Assembly: GCF_902459465.1 (NCBI RefSeq)
Contig: NC_047062.1
Coordinates: forward strand, 18,545,994-18,609,993
Direction: 5' to 3'
Length of the DNA: 64,000 nt
Source: Asterias rubens
Taxonomy: Eukaryota > Echinodermata > Asteroidea > Forcipulatida > Asteriidae
Shown here: one piece after another, positions 26,704 through 38,800 of the stretch
Numbering within the stretch: the stretch's first letter is position 1
Layout of the letters: each line of letters begins with the position of its first letter
Made by a program: the position numbers and the translations under genes
The notes under the pieces: generated by a model
Databases searched by the model: none
The model's input: the letters and a program-made list of their open reading frames with translations, nothing else
Told to the model about the DNA's origin: nothing

Positions 26704-26774
26704 TGTTTGTTTGTTTGTTTGTTTGTTTGTTTGTTTGTTTGTTTGTTTGTTTGTTTGTTTGTTTGTTTGTCTGT
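26704..26774. repeat. (GTTT)n microsatellite
   Basis: About 17 uninterrupted GTTT units. The open frame across it is an artefact of the repeat. Confidence 0.95.
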
Positions 26775-27816
26775 TGCTTTTTTTTTTTGGGGGGGTCTTT
26801 TTCTTTTGTATGGTGGGGTTAGAGATGGGAAAAGGACAATGGCTGTTTGAGTCTTAGCCTAAGTTCATAGACCTGCTTAAGCAGACAATAATGCTTAAAA
26901 CGTTAAACGGTCCTACTGAGCAAAATTTTGCAGGAAACCTGTCTTTGGGGAATTTTGGTTAGTGACCTTATTCTGCTAAGCAAAATTGTTGTGTGTTTAG
27001 CTAATGCTTGTGCTTAAGCAGCTCTATGAAATTAGGCCAAGGTCTTGGTGGGAAGAAAGATGTTCTGATTTGGAGGGGGAAAGAGTTCTAGTCAGGAAAG
27101 GTCAAAAGTTTGTGTCATTTTAATTTAAAACCATTATGTTGACAAAAAAAAACAATCTATGACCTTAACCTTAATTTCTCAATGTTATTTGGATTACAAA
27201 GTTAACACCAGTACCGTAAAAGTATTTTCGTCTATAAAGACTCAAATACATTTGAAGTTCTTGAGAAAAATAATGTTTGAAGCAAATCCAATTTGCTTAT
27301 TTTGATTGCAGCAATCAAAACAAGCAGACGGTACATTGTACTTATTCACAATAGCCCCGACGAAACATTAAACAAAAATGGTTGTCTTAACAAAAAATTT
27401 CATAATATCTTCATAGATTGGTTGTATGGTATGTCTGTTAAAAACAAGAGAATATGAATGAATGTACTCATCCAGAATCCAATTGTATTTGAAACAAAGA
27501 ACTATTACCAGCTAGTAATTCAATGCAACTCTATACCATCCAAGGATGACAAAGAACTGAGTCTGTGACAAACAATGGAAAACTGCATGCTCCTTAACCC
27601 TTAAGATATCATTAATTTCTGTATGATCGCCACAAAACGCCCAGACATTATAATACTGATCCTTTCTTTAATCAAATTTTGTTAGTAAAAGTTTCCACAG
27701 AAATAACATGAAACAAAAAATTTAGTTTTTGTTGTTGAAATTTTTATACTGTGTTATCATATATTGGAAAATTGTATATCCAGACATGACCTTTACTTTG
27801 ACCTCTTTATGTGCAC

Positions 27817-28200
27817 TTAAAGGCAGTGGACACTATTGGTAATTACTCAAAATAATTATTAGCATAGAACCTTACTTGGTGACGAGTAATGGGGAGAGGT
27901 TGATGGTATAAAACATTGTGAGAAGTTGCTCCCTCTGAAGTGCCATAGTTTTCGAGAAATGAGTAATTTTCCACGAATTTGATTTTGAGACCTCAGGTTT
28001 AGAATTTGAGGTCTCGAAATCAACCATCTAAATGCACACACCTTCGTGTGACAAGGGTGTTTTTTCTTTCATTAATATCTTGCAACTTCGAAGACCAATT
28101 GAGCTTAAATTTTCACAGGTTGGTTATTTTATGCATATGTTGAGATACACAATGTGAGAAGACTGGTCTTTGACAACTACCAATAGTGTCCCTTGCTTGA
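27817..28200 (+). mobile_element. TTAA-flanked MITE, copy 2
   Basis: Left end is TTAA followed by AGGCAGTGGACACTATTGG. The right end CCAATAGTGTCC is complementary, but its final bases and the TTAA are degraded. Interior matches copies 1 and 3-5. Confidence 0.8.
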
Positions 28201-28309
28201 ATGGAATGAGGTGAAACCATGCAGCTGTTATAGGGAGTTTGGTGTAAGCTGCATGTGGCCAGTATGTTCTCTAAATGGTGAACCCAGGGATAAGATAGTC
28301 CACATCTTT

Positions 28310-28500
28310 TTTCTGAATTCAGACATTTGTATGTTTTGCTATTGAAAATAAATAGCTGCTATTTTATTCAGGCGTGAAGAAATAATGCTTTATGATCTAC
28401 TTCTCTAGCAATGGGGATACTGTTCACAGAAGCTCCTTGAAATCTATAACTCCAGGGGTTACTAAAAGGTGGCAATGCCATCATTTCAAAACTAGTCCTC
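28310..28500 (+). repeat. Dispersed repeat, second copy
   Basis: Shares ordered blocks (CTGAATTCAGAC, GATCTACTTCTCTAG, AATGCCATCATTTCAA) with NXF1 intron 3 at 12945-13155. Confidence 0.5.
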
Positions 28501-30308
28501 AATTAGTTTCTTTGTCATCAATGAGTCTCTGTTAACCATAAGGTCCCAACTCCCCTGAAATCCATTTCAGAAAGTAGCTGATTTTGTATCCGCAGGCCCA
28601 AATAAGTGCAGATTATGAATATCCTGCAAAATTAGAAAAAAAATTGTGGCCTGCTAAATGGTCAGTTTTTTAGATTAACTACTTGGTGTTCTGGAACATT
28701 GTAATGTATTGCCTTGCTCATCCATAGAGGTTTAACATTCTATTGAAGACGTACATTCATTCCTAGATTCTTTGTCATACCAATTAATTATTTTACCTTT
28801 TCAAAATCTTGTATTGAAAGGTATTATAGAGGATCAGTTCGGATGAAAGATCTTCGTGTTTGATTTTAGTCTGAAAGCTTATGATTTTTTGAGAAAACCT
28901 AACCTGGAAACCCCCCAAAAACCAGCAATATAAGCTAATTTTAGTTCTACCAAAAATAAGGACAATGTGTTTACAGATGACAATGGTCATAGTTTTTCTT
29001 TTTTTCTTTTCTCTCTCTCGCCTGACTCACAACACTGCGTTAAGCCCAAATTTGTACAGGTTTGTTATTTTGTGTATGGTTTTGATCACACAAAACATGA
29101 GTACTGTCTGCGACTATTTCTTCAGCTTTACCAATCCTGTATAATACCTTTAATAGTACTGGTAGTTTTCTATAAACTAGACCAAATAACTGGGGCTCTA
29201 CACTCCTTTTTCGACATATGTCACAAATTTGGGGGAAAAGGAGTACAATGCCCCAGTTACTGGGTCTTAGTGAACCATATTTTATATTTTGTCTTTTAAT
29301 TTTAACCAGTGTTATTATGTTATGGGTTTCTGTTTTTTTTTTTTTTTTGGAGGGGTGGGTTGAAGGGGTAGTGTTTTTTTTAGTTGTGACGTAAAATTGT
29401 ATTGCACATAAAGAAAATTCTACTGTTCAAGAAGAAATCACAATATTGATTCAATCAAATGCAATTTCTTTGTCTTTTGTAAAGGAACTATTTCTGTGTA
29501 GAGAAAAAACAAGTTTGCCCGGGCATTTGATGTAAAATATTGTCAGCTGGTACATGTCTAATGTCGTTAATATCTTCTGCTAGGTTTTAATTATTTGAAT
29601 TGATTACATTTTTAATGTATTTTTTAAATATTCATGTTGGCAGGTTTGCATAATGCAATAATACATGTTTTAATTTGATAAGTTGTCACAAGTTTGAAAT
29701 GGGTCTGAATTTGATGAAGCTGTTGAGTAAAACAAAATTTTGAAGCACATTAATGTTTTGTGGAGCAGAAATAGATTACCAGCTATAAATAGTATGTAAT
29801 GTACATTGTCCACGACTGGGTCTCTATAAAGTGTGGATATTCAATCAGTTTGACAAAGGCAGCGTATAGGATTGGTAATTCAAAATAATTAATAATAACT
29901 TGCACTCTGAATGCTCAATAATTATAAAGTTTTTAACAAAACCAATCCCCCAGAAAGTGTTATTTTGTCGGACATTTGAAATGGGAAAATTGAAATTGAA
30001 ACAAGATGGGCGGATGGTGGTGATTTAACCACAATGTATGGTATCTAATGGTTTAAAGTAACTTTGTAAGGCTGGTATACACTGTAAGTAGTATGCCTCA
30101 ATAAGAAACTGTACAATTCATGGTTTGGCAGATAGGGATAATACTGTGCATACATGTATTGTATATAGAAAGTTGTTGATTTCAGTTTGATTATAAAAGT
30201 GATGACAAAGTCGTAAACAGCAGCATCGTCGCTATGTGATAAAGGACTGAGCTAAAGCTGTTGTCTATTATCGCATGGTAACAACCCTACAAGGTCTTGG
30301 ATGACCAT

Positions 30309-30686
30309 TTAAAGGCACTGGACACTATTGGTAATTACTCAAAATATATATTTGCATAAAACCGTACTTGGTATTGAGCAATGGAGAGCTGTTGATAGTA
30401 TAAAACATTGTGAGAAATGACTCCCTCTGAAGTAACATAATTTTTTGAGAAAGAGGTAATTTCTCACTAAAATAATAGAAGACTTCTGGCCAGATGCCGG
30501 TATTCCTATCTGAAGACACACTATTATGTCGACAAGGTGTTTTTCTTTTTGTTTTATTATTATTTTGCAACTTCAATGACCAATTGAGTCAACATTTTCA
30601 CAGGCTTGTCATTTTTTGCATGTGTTGGAATACACCAAGTGAGAATACTGGTCTTTGACAATTACCAAACGTTCAGTGCCTTTTAG
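30309..30686 (+). mobile_element. TTAA-flanked MITE, copy 3
   Basis: Left end is TTAA then AGGCACTGGACACTATTGG. The right end (CAGTGCCTTTTAG) is complementary with the TTAA lost. Interior blocks match the other copies. Confidence 0.8.
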
Positions 30687-31338
30687 ACCCGAGTCACCAC
30701 TGATTTATTCCCATTCATGTATAACTTTTTGGTAAAAAACGTAATAATGTTGGAATAAGTAATAAGTTAGTAATTTTGTTTAATTGAGTACTGTATCATG
30801 TATTGACTGCATTACGGGTTGGCACTCACATAAGCTTTCCCTCCATCACACGTAGGGCTTCGAGTGCCAAATGCGCATTCCAACTGGTCGTAAACAGCTT
30901 CAGCTTTGTCTTTATCAGCTGTTTAATACCAGGTCAACATGGTCATGTGACCACCTTTCAAACCAATAGGACTGCCTAAACTGCCCTGGGTATTTACATG
31001 TACAAATAAGTATTGTTTATATTTTATTTAATTTCATCACTTAAAGTGAACATACTGCAGATGACTATAAAGAAACAATTGTTTTTAACTACAGTTAGTT
31101 TTGGTGGATGAAGACTGTTTAAATTCCTCTGTTTAGTTTAAATTTTCCATTGTGTGCATAAAATTAATGTAAACTACATTGTGTAGATACAATCAACATT
31201 GTCTACTGGTTTGGTCATTTGTAGTTTTTATCTGTCTGAACTTTGGTAAATTATTTGTTATGGATAAAGTGTGGAGGTCTTGGATTGGTATGTTGAGTTA
31301 AATTTTAGAAAGTCAGCTGTCCCAATATCCCTTTCAAT

Positions 31339-31459
31339 GGGAGACTTTGAAACGCTAGGTGGCAGCAGACATTGTTACATAGTCTGAGTTTGCGCACATT
31401 ACCAAGAACAAGGGATTTACCCGCTAAGTCTGCTGCCACTTAGCATCCCAAAAGTCCCC
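31339..31459. repeat. Inverted repeat with GGTGGCAGCAGAC ends
   Basis: Bases 31339-31370 and 31428-31459 are near-complementary arms (core GTGGCAGCAGAC against GTCTGCTGCCAC). A shorter related pair lies at about 41642-41731. Probably a small MITE. Confidence 0.65.
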
Positions 31460-31784
31460 AATTGAGAGTACAAGAACTGCCAAATTTGTTGTTATGTCAA
31501 TAAGTGCCTCCATTCAGATTAGTCAATTTTTCGAAGTTGGGGGTGGGTCAGAAAAGAATCACCAGAAAGTCGAATTCAGTTTAAATTCAAATCATAGAAT
31601 AAATGTCTACAGGTTGTAATTGTAGACAAGGGTTTAACATTTTTGTTTTCTAATGGGATTTTAATCTGTCAAACTTTTGGACAGTGTCCACCACTGTTGG
31701 TTGTAACGAAGAAGCGAAGAATAATGCGTCGGTCAGTTTAAAAAAATACATTTTTAGTATAAAAACCACTTTTATCAGTTTCAT

Positions 31785-34700
31785 TTAGCCTGACATTTCA
31801 ACCAACGTGTTGATAACAATGTCCACTGTGTCCTCCAATGTGATAGTGTCCTCCGGGTGGGACGGCATAGATACCTCAATAGATTCCGGCACTGAGGTTT
31901 GGTTTAAAGCAGACACCCCAACAGATGTCGAGGATGGTGCCTCACTACATGCTGGATGCTCCTCAGACATGTCAATAAGTGCCTCCATTTGAGTTGAGGT
32001 TACAATCAACACCTCGGTATCTGTAGAGGGTACGTAGGCTGTTTGAGGTTCGTCGAGTGCTGCTACCATATTCTGATGAGTTTGACTTGAGTTACAGGTT
32101 GATACCTCAATAGATGCGAGGGTTTCTTCTGTTATATTGGTGACCGTTTGAGGTAGTACCTCAATCGATGTTTGGGGTGTAGTTGACACCTCAACTGAGG
32201 TATCGGAGGCATCCTCAATAATTTGGTCATCGAAACCAACCCCATCTCTCTGGTGGTACAACTTTAAGTTGTCAAGATCGTAGAGATCGTCGAGAACCTC
32301 GGCGCAATCATAAATCTTACAGATTTGGAACTTTCCACCGTCGACGACCTTGTGAATGCAGAAGGGTCCGTTCCAGTTGAAACCCACCATAGAGCCTCTA
32401 TGTGTGTGCTTCTTGGCATTCCTGATGAGTACTAACGCTCCAACGGTGTACTGCAGATGGTTTTGCTCGCTACACTTCTTCCGTTTCAGTGTATTATCCA
32501 GAGCCCTTTTCCTGATCTTGATCATCTTATTAATACGCTCACTGAGGTCAAGTTTCTCTACCTTGGTCTCCTTGTCAGTTTTGCTGTGCTTGGTAAATTC
32601 AAGGGGAAGCCTAGCCTGTCTACCATACATAAGGTTGAATGGCGTTGTCTGGGTTGATTCTTGCATTGAAATACGATAAGAGAAGAGTATGGCATCCAGG
32701 TACAAATCCCAGTCCTGTTTTTCTTCATTGATGAACTTCACCAGTTGTTCTTGTAGGGTCTTATTAAACTTAAAGCCAGTCATTTTAGTACCTGGGATAT
32801 GTACAGAAGTAAGGTTGGAGCTGACACCAATAAGACGACAAAGCACGTTGTTGACCTGTGTGAAAAAAATACACAAAATTATTTCTAAGGGTCAATAATT
32901 AGCGTCTTAGAACCACTACCTCAAGAGGAATATTAAAAAGTAGTCAAACATGCATTCAAAATTCTAAATATCCTTGAGAAAGTGGCTGTTGGGTATGGCA
33001 ATTTTCTGCTAAATCAATCACAAGAACCATCTCGGCACTCGCATGTACCCATTTACTCCTTGGTGAACAGAAGCAATTTTAGTTTCCCTGACAGGGATTT
33101 GAACTGCAGGGATCTGGCCATACTCTGATCACTTTGCCAACCTTATTTTAAGTCCAGTGCATTACACCGAGGCTCAATTGATCGGGAAAAAATCCAAAGA
33201 CTGCAGGTCTTGTAGCTCAAAACTTATACTGGACCAGAGAATCTTTTAGGAGACTGATATCAAAATAAGAAGAACACATCTAAATAGTATCACATTTGAG
33301 CTGTTTTTAGTACAAACACTAAGAGAAGATTTATCTTATTGTCTTATTGGTAATACTTCAATACTCAACAGAATTAAAAAATATTTGTATTTATCAGTTA
33401 AAATTTAGAATGCAGTGAGGTGTTACTGTTTAAAAGCACAAGACCGCCGGATTTGGGTCATAAGTTTTGTACTGGCCCGAGGCTATAATCAAATGGCATA
33501 GGGCCTGCGATCCAGTGTTAATTTCCGAGCCCTGTGTAGACCACTTTGCCATAAAACCTGTACCTACCTCCTCAACGAACTCGCTATCTTCCTCACTGAT
33601 CTTGATGCAGCAGCAGCCGTGTCTTGTGAAACACTGAAAGAGGAACTCGGCGACACCCTCACTGGATCTTTCCTTGAGAGGGGTTGCTTCCGGCCACTTT
33701 GAGAATAGACAAGAGGCTGCGACTATGTACTTATTCCCTCTTTGTGTTTCTGACAGTGGTCCGAGTAAATCCACGCCGATGGTGTGCCAAACTTCTTCTT
33801 TTTGAGGAATCGGGAGGCGCCCGGGACTATCTTTATGTTTCCTATTTTGCAAAAAGAAAACAAAAATCAACGAGGAAAAGAAAAGTCATAGATTTGCAGT
33901 TAGAGGTCATCCAAAGTTATCAGGTCAGGGAACGAATTTAGTCATGGAAGCTTATTTTGTGCACACTGTGCTTTGAGAAGCAAATGGTGACGAGTAGCAA
34001 ATGAAACATTTTGTGATAAGTTTTTATGCTTATCATATCAAATCCTCCTACTATCAATTAACACACCCTCCTGCAGCTGCTTGTAAAAAAAAACAGATGC
34101 CTTTTTGATTCTACAGCAATTTTGTTGTTGGTCTCGCCTTTTGATTTGTACAGTCACACACATTTTCTTTGAACTGATGGGGTCAAGTCAAGGCCTAAAA
34201 CCTCATCCTTTTCATGATCATTAGTGATGTTTGAAGCTTTGCATGAGGGGGGGGGGAAACTAGTATAAATATGAATCACCCCCCCCTTTTTTGTCCCCCT
34301 ATTCATTGTTTACCCCCTGCTTTTTTATGTATGCTTTCTAACCCCATTCATGTATTTCCACTTCACTGCTTATGTTTCACTTAGTTACCTGTTCATGTTT
34401 GTTGTGTTGTCATTTAGCCTTCGAGAAAGACTCTGCTAGGGTCGAAACGTCAGGCCATTAACTATTTTTTGCATAAATATGAATCGTCAACTTTCTTCTC
34501 ATCATTTATTTCACACAAAAATAGATTGGACTAAAAAATCTAACCCATTTGATCTTTGGCAGTAATCACACGTTCTGCAGTAGTCCTTGACATCATCAAC
34601 CATTCCTCTCCAATAGAAACGCTCTTCAACTCTCGCTAGTGTCCTGTCTCTCCCAACATGTCCACCTCCTAAACTGTCAACATGGCAAGCGTGTAGGACT

Positions 34701-35495
34701 CCCTGCATGCGCTCTCTTGTGATGACCTTTGAACGAAAACAAAAACCTAATGTTAAAGAATGAGGACAAAGTAAAGAGGTTTAATTGGGGTAATTTTAAG
34801 GGAAATTGTAAGTTTTAATTTATGTATAACAGCAGAATAGAGCAGTCGTCATCATGAGCATTTTAATTTAAAAAAACAAACAAAAAAACACATCATCCGT
34901 CAACAAAACACGTATGAAGATCACAAAGAAGTCTGCAGACTGAAAAAACACAGTTAAAATGAGTTAAGCAAAACTACAGCTAAATAACCAAAAAGATTAA
35001 CATGCACAAATGTCCCTTCAAAAAAACATAAAACTCCACGTGTTTAACTGTTGTTTTTAAATTAAAAAAGTTAACTGGGGCATGTGCATAAATAATTTCT
35101 AGTGCCAGTGGTTAAATTTGATAGTCAGTTTTTTATTTCAGCTTTTCAATACACAACAAAAAGTACATTACTTTCATATTTGGAATTAGCTTTCGAGAAA
35201 TTTACTCACTTAATTATACCTATTCGGGTCGGGTCAACAAAAAAATGGTTTTTTCTAAGATCAAGAACTCTTCCAATGTTTATCAACGTCAACACGTGGG
35301 AGGAAGTCCATAATGTAAACAAACCTGGCATTCCTTGTTATTTTTCTGATGCTTGAAGTACATCACGTCGTTTTTAATCGCGAAGTGTTTTGCTTTCCTC
35401 CGTAGAGTGTCTTTATCATTCTTTCTGGATACATTTGAAGGAAACTTTCCATTGGTCAAATAGCTAAACAAAGTGTCATACTGGAGAGGTTCCAT
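31785..35495 (-). CDS. Domesticated integrase-like gene, four exons, DD35E site lost
   Basis: Exons on the minus strand: 35495-35325, 34726-34545, 33841-33568, 32855-31785, all with GT-AG borders and matching phases; 565 aa, no internal stop. Residues 1-57 resemble the N-terminus of GIN1-type proteins. Residues 58-117 form an HHCC zinc-binding domain (H72, H80, C110, C113). Residues ~130-260 are an integrase core of the Ty3/gypsy type (GVDLLGP). A GPY/F-like module (WNGPFCI) lies near 390, and a Ser/Thr-rich tail repeats SIEVS/SIEVL. The catalytic triad is D142, then Glu at 201 where the second Asp should be, then Phe at 237 where Glu should be; the 35-residue spacing is kept. Introns, an intact frame and a dead active site argue for a host gene rather than a live element. 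No reverse transcriptase, gag or LTR was seen. GIN1 orthology is plausible but unproven; the cellular role is unknown. Confidence 0.8.
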
Positions 35496-35800
35496 GGCTA
35501 CTTCAGCTACAGCTAGTTAAGTTTTTTAAGTTTCGTCCGTGTTTCGGAGAGGAAAGCGTCTTATTTCCCTGCAACAAAGAACGACAGAATTTGCTGGCCG
35601 CGATAGTATTTCCTTAGCATTGTGCTACAGGACGGCAGTATTTTCTAGGATTTGGTGTCGTAAATGGAAGCGACACATTTTACGGTCAGGTACATTGTCA
35701 AAACACTGTCAATTGGGGGCGCTATTTCAGTTTTATGGTAGCCAAATTTTGTCACTGAAATTCTTTCAATTCAACAACCAGTTGATATCAGAAAAACAAC
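35496..35800. promoter_or_regulatory. Probable bidirectional promoter (integrase-like gene / FUZ)
   Basis: Only 305 bases separate the divergent start codons at 35495 (-) and 35801 (+), so both 5'UTRs and core promoters must lie here unless untranslated exons are further away. No TATA box stands out. The segment is less AT-rich than its surroundings and includes GGGGGCGCTATTT near 35706. Confidence 0.6.
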
Positions 35801-38800
35801 ATGAAAATGGACGACAACTCGTCAATTTACTTAGTTTGTCTCACTAATGATGGTGGACTTCCGTTGTTTACAAGATCCAAGGGGCAGTCAAAAGCCGTGA
35901 GTAACAAAGAGAGCATTTAAAACATAATAATTATTAAAATTGTCTAAATATAAACTGAACCCAAAAAACTCGTCCCACCCCACTTCTCCATGTTCTATGT
36001 CAAGTCGTATCAATATAAACCACAAGGGAAACTTACTGGGTAAATTTTGCAATGATTTTTGGGGTTGAGCAAAGAATTGACTAGAGTGGGATTCGAACCA
36101 ACGACCTCCGGAAACGTGCCGGCGCTCTACCAACTGAGCTATCTAGCCCTATGTTGGCGGTATCCCTATTTGGTCAATATCTTTGTCGCGGGGGGGGGGG
36201 GGGGGGGGGGGGGGTGCGCTGGGGGGAGGGGTGTGCCAGTCAGAAGCCATACTGCCGTGTAACCAGGGATCACACCTAAATTACGATACAACATGGGAAG
36301 TTGGTGTGATGTTACCTGAAAGGATGCTTTGCCGACTATATTTTATTCAGATTCAGATTCAAAAGCGGCAGGCAGCACGCCACTGACGTGCTGCCTGCCG
36401 CTTTTGAATCTGACGCCAGGGGATCACCTTAACCCTTAAGGGGATGCAACTTTTTTTTTGAGATATCATTCAATATAAACCACAAGGGAAACAAACTTAC
36501 TGGGTAAATTTTGAAATGATTTTTGGGGTGGACGAAGAATTGACTAAGGCCTAATATATTATTGTATTAAAATTAAATATTGTGGTATTAAATTTTCATC
36601 TTCGGCTCTTCTAAATCTAATCATGTTTGCAAAAAATGGAAGGGGAAATTGTCGGCATCCTGCCACCACTTTTTCATCTGTGATAGGAAATGGAATATTA
36701 TCTAATTTTACTCAAATGAGAATTCCTTTTTGTAACAACATGGAGGTAAAAATGAGTAAACAAAGGGTGGCAGCAGGATATGGAAAATAAAGTTTGTTGG
36801 AAAGTTTGCCCATAAGCCAGGTTGTTCTTCTTCTTGCTTCCAGTTTCTGTGCCAACTTAAAGAAAACTTAAAAACTGGGGGTGAGGCCCATTATGATTGT
36901 TGTAAGCCAGGACTAAATCATGCATGTAGGCCTACTGTACTATATTTTATATAAAAAAAGTAAAACTAAACGGAGTACTTTAGTTATCAGCCTTATTATT
37001 GTGACAGTGGAGTTTGTTAATTCATATCAAAATATCAAAAAAATTCTAGCTGCTTATTTTCTTTAATAAGCGGAACAAACCTACGGAGTAACTTTAATAA
37101 CATACACATTCTTATTTTATCTAGTTGGCGTTTGCGGAGCAAGGCATGCTGTATGGAGTTCAGATGTTCGCTCAAAATCACGGCGTTGGTTTACAGAGTA
37201 CTACGACAGAAGAAGCCAAAGTGGTATGGAAAGTGTTCCATGAAAGGTAAACGCAAATTTGCACTCACTAAAAATAGTCATTTATTTTGCATGATTTGAA
37301 ATGAGAACTGGTGTTAAATGACCTTTGTCTTCCCTCTATGTTACCCTTTTTTGTACATTGTATCTCCTACATTATTATTCCTCCATGATTATATGTGATG
37401 TTTATATTATTGGACAGTGATACCATGGTGATACAAACTTGAAATTTCACAGGGCGTTGCATCAATTGCTTGTAATATGTAAGGAAACAACATTTTACCA
37501 GTTACTTCCTCCAATGAGTTATTGTTTGTTGTTTGTTTGAATGACCTTCCCATTAAGGGAACTTGGCAAACTCACACAAGGGTATATAAACACCAAGCTG
37601 ACAACAGCCAATCTCTCTCATACAATCATTTGTTCGTCTATGATAATCAAATGGCACAAATAAAAAAAAAAAGTGATTTAGTAACTAGGGACAATATTTT
37701 TTCTAGTCTTTGTGAAATCAGCAGTTATCTGGGGGGGATTCGAACCCACAAAAGGAAAATGTGATCGCAAGTTATTGTGATTGCAAGTCCTGCAGTCTAA
37801 CCACTGGACCAGGGTGACCAATTCTTATTGCCATTTGTCTGTGTTTGCTTCCATAGCGTTACATTAGTTCTCATTATGCCTGATGATGGATGCAGTGACA
37901 TTCATCTTAATACACTACTAGATCACATCTTCCATACTATGGTAGGTAGGATTTGGAACTTTGCATGGAGGAAATTTGATATAGAAAGGTTTGCGGTAAC
38001 ACATATAACGATAATCTCTCAATGAGTCGGGGTGGTTCTGAAAAGAACGGATGGTTTCAACTCTACGTTTTGATCAGTATGCTCTGATCATCTTACTGGA
38101 GAAGACCAGCAGTCGATTTCACAAAGAGTTAGGACTCGTCTTATCTTGAGTTAGGACGAGTGACTCGTCCTAACTTAGGATTTATCTTAAGGTCTGCATG
38201 CTACAGTGCAGGGTTGGGACTCGTCCTAAGTCCTAAGATTAGTCTTAAGTTAGGAAGAGTTTTTTTTAAATCGACGGCAGGTTTGGAACTTTCTCCAGAG
38301 GACGATCAGAGCATACTGATTGAAACGTTGAGTTGAAACCAACGGTTCTTTTCAGAACCACCCCAACTCATTTAGAGATTATCATTACATGGTGTTACTG
38401 CCAACCTTTCTACATACTTTGGTTGGTTGAGTCACTTTTTAGTTTGGGTACATCCAAACATACTTGACATGATAATGTATCATTGGGTTGTGGGTTTGAG
38501 TCGTGGTCTTGACGCTTGTGTCCTTTTGAGAAAGATGATTAATGTCTTCTTTTGTTGCTGGGGTCTAAATTGGTACCTGCGAGGGTAGAGGTAAATAGTG
38601 TGTTTGAAAAAAGCCTTTGACAGCCGAGGCTGTATACTCCCCAGGGAACTGGGAAAGATTACAGGAATGTTTTCGGCCCACCGATCAGGGCACTTGTGTT
38701 AAATGCGCTATATAAGAATGAGTTGCTATTATTATTAGTTGTATTATTTATCTTGACGCAAATTATAATTTGCTTGCAGGTGATGTTTATAGGTCTGGAT

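Larger units (their letters stand above)
25303..31784. other. Intergenic region between convergent NXF1 and integrase-like gene
   Basis: About 6.5 kb with no supported gene. It begins with the NXF1 3'UTR, whose end I could not fix. It contains a hairpin (25503-25578), a tandem 37-bp duplication (25592-25666), a GTTT microsatellite (26704-26774), two TTAA-flanked MITEs (27817 and 30309), a dispersed repeat (28310-28500), an inverted repeat (31339-31459), and fragments of a repeat with GCCCAATTT..AAAGCTG and TAAGCA words near 25950-26400 and 26870-27020. Confidence 0.5.

Noticed and set aside
26589-26822. 77-aa ORF rich in Phe, Val, Cys and Leu
   Set aside because: Produced by the GTTT microsatellite.
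31785-35495. Live Ty3/gypsy retrotransposon or endogenous virus
   Set aside because: No LTRs, gag, protease or reverse transcriptase nearby; the integrase is split by introns and lacks two catalytic residues.
36081-36151. Functional tRNA gene on the minus strand
   Set aside because: A and B boxes are good, but the anticodon loop lacks U33, stems are imperfect, and adjoining sequence is repeated at 36471, as expected for a SINE.
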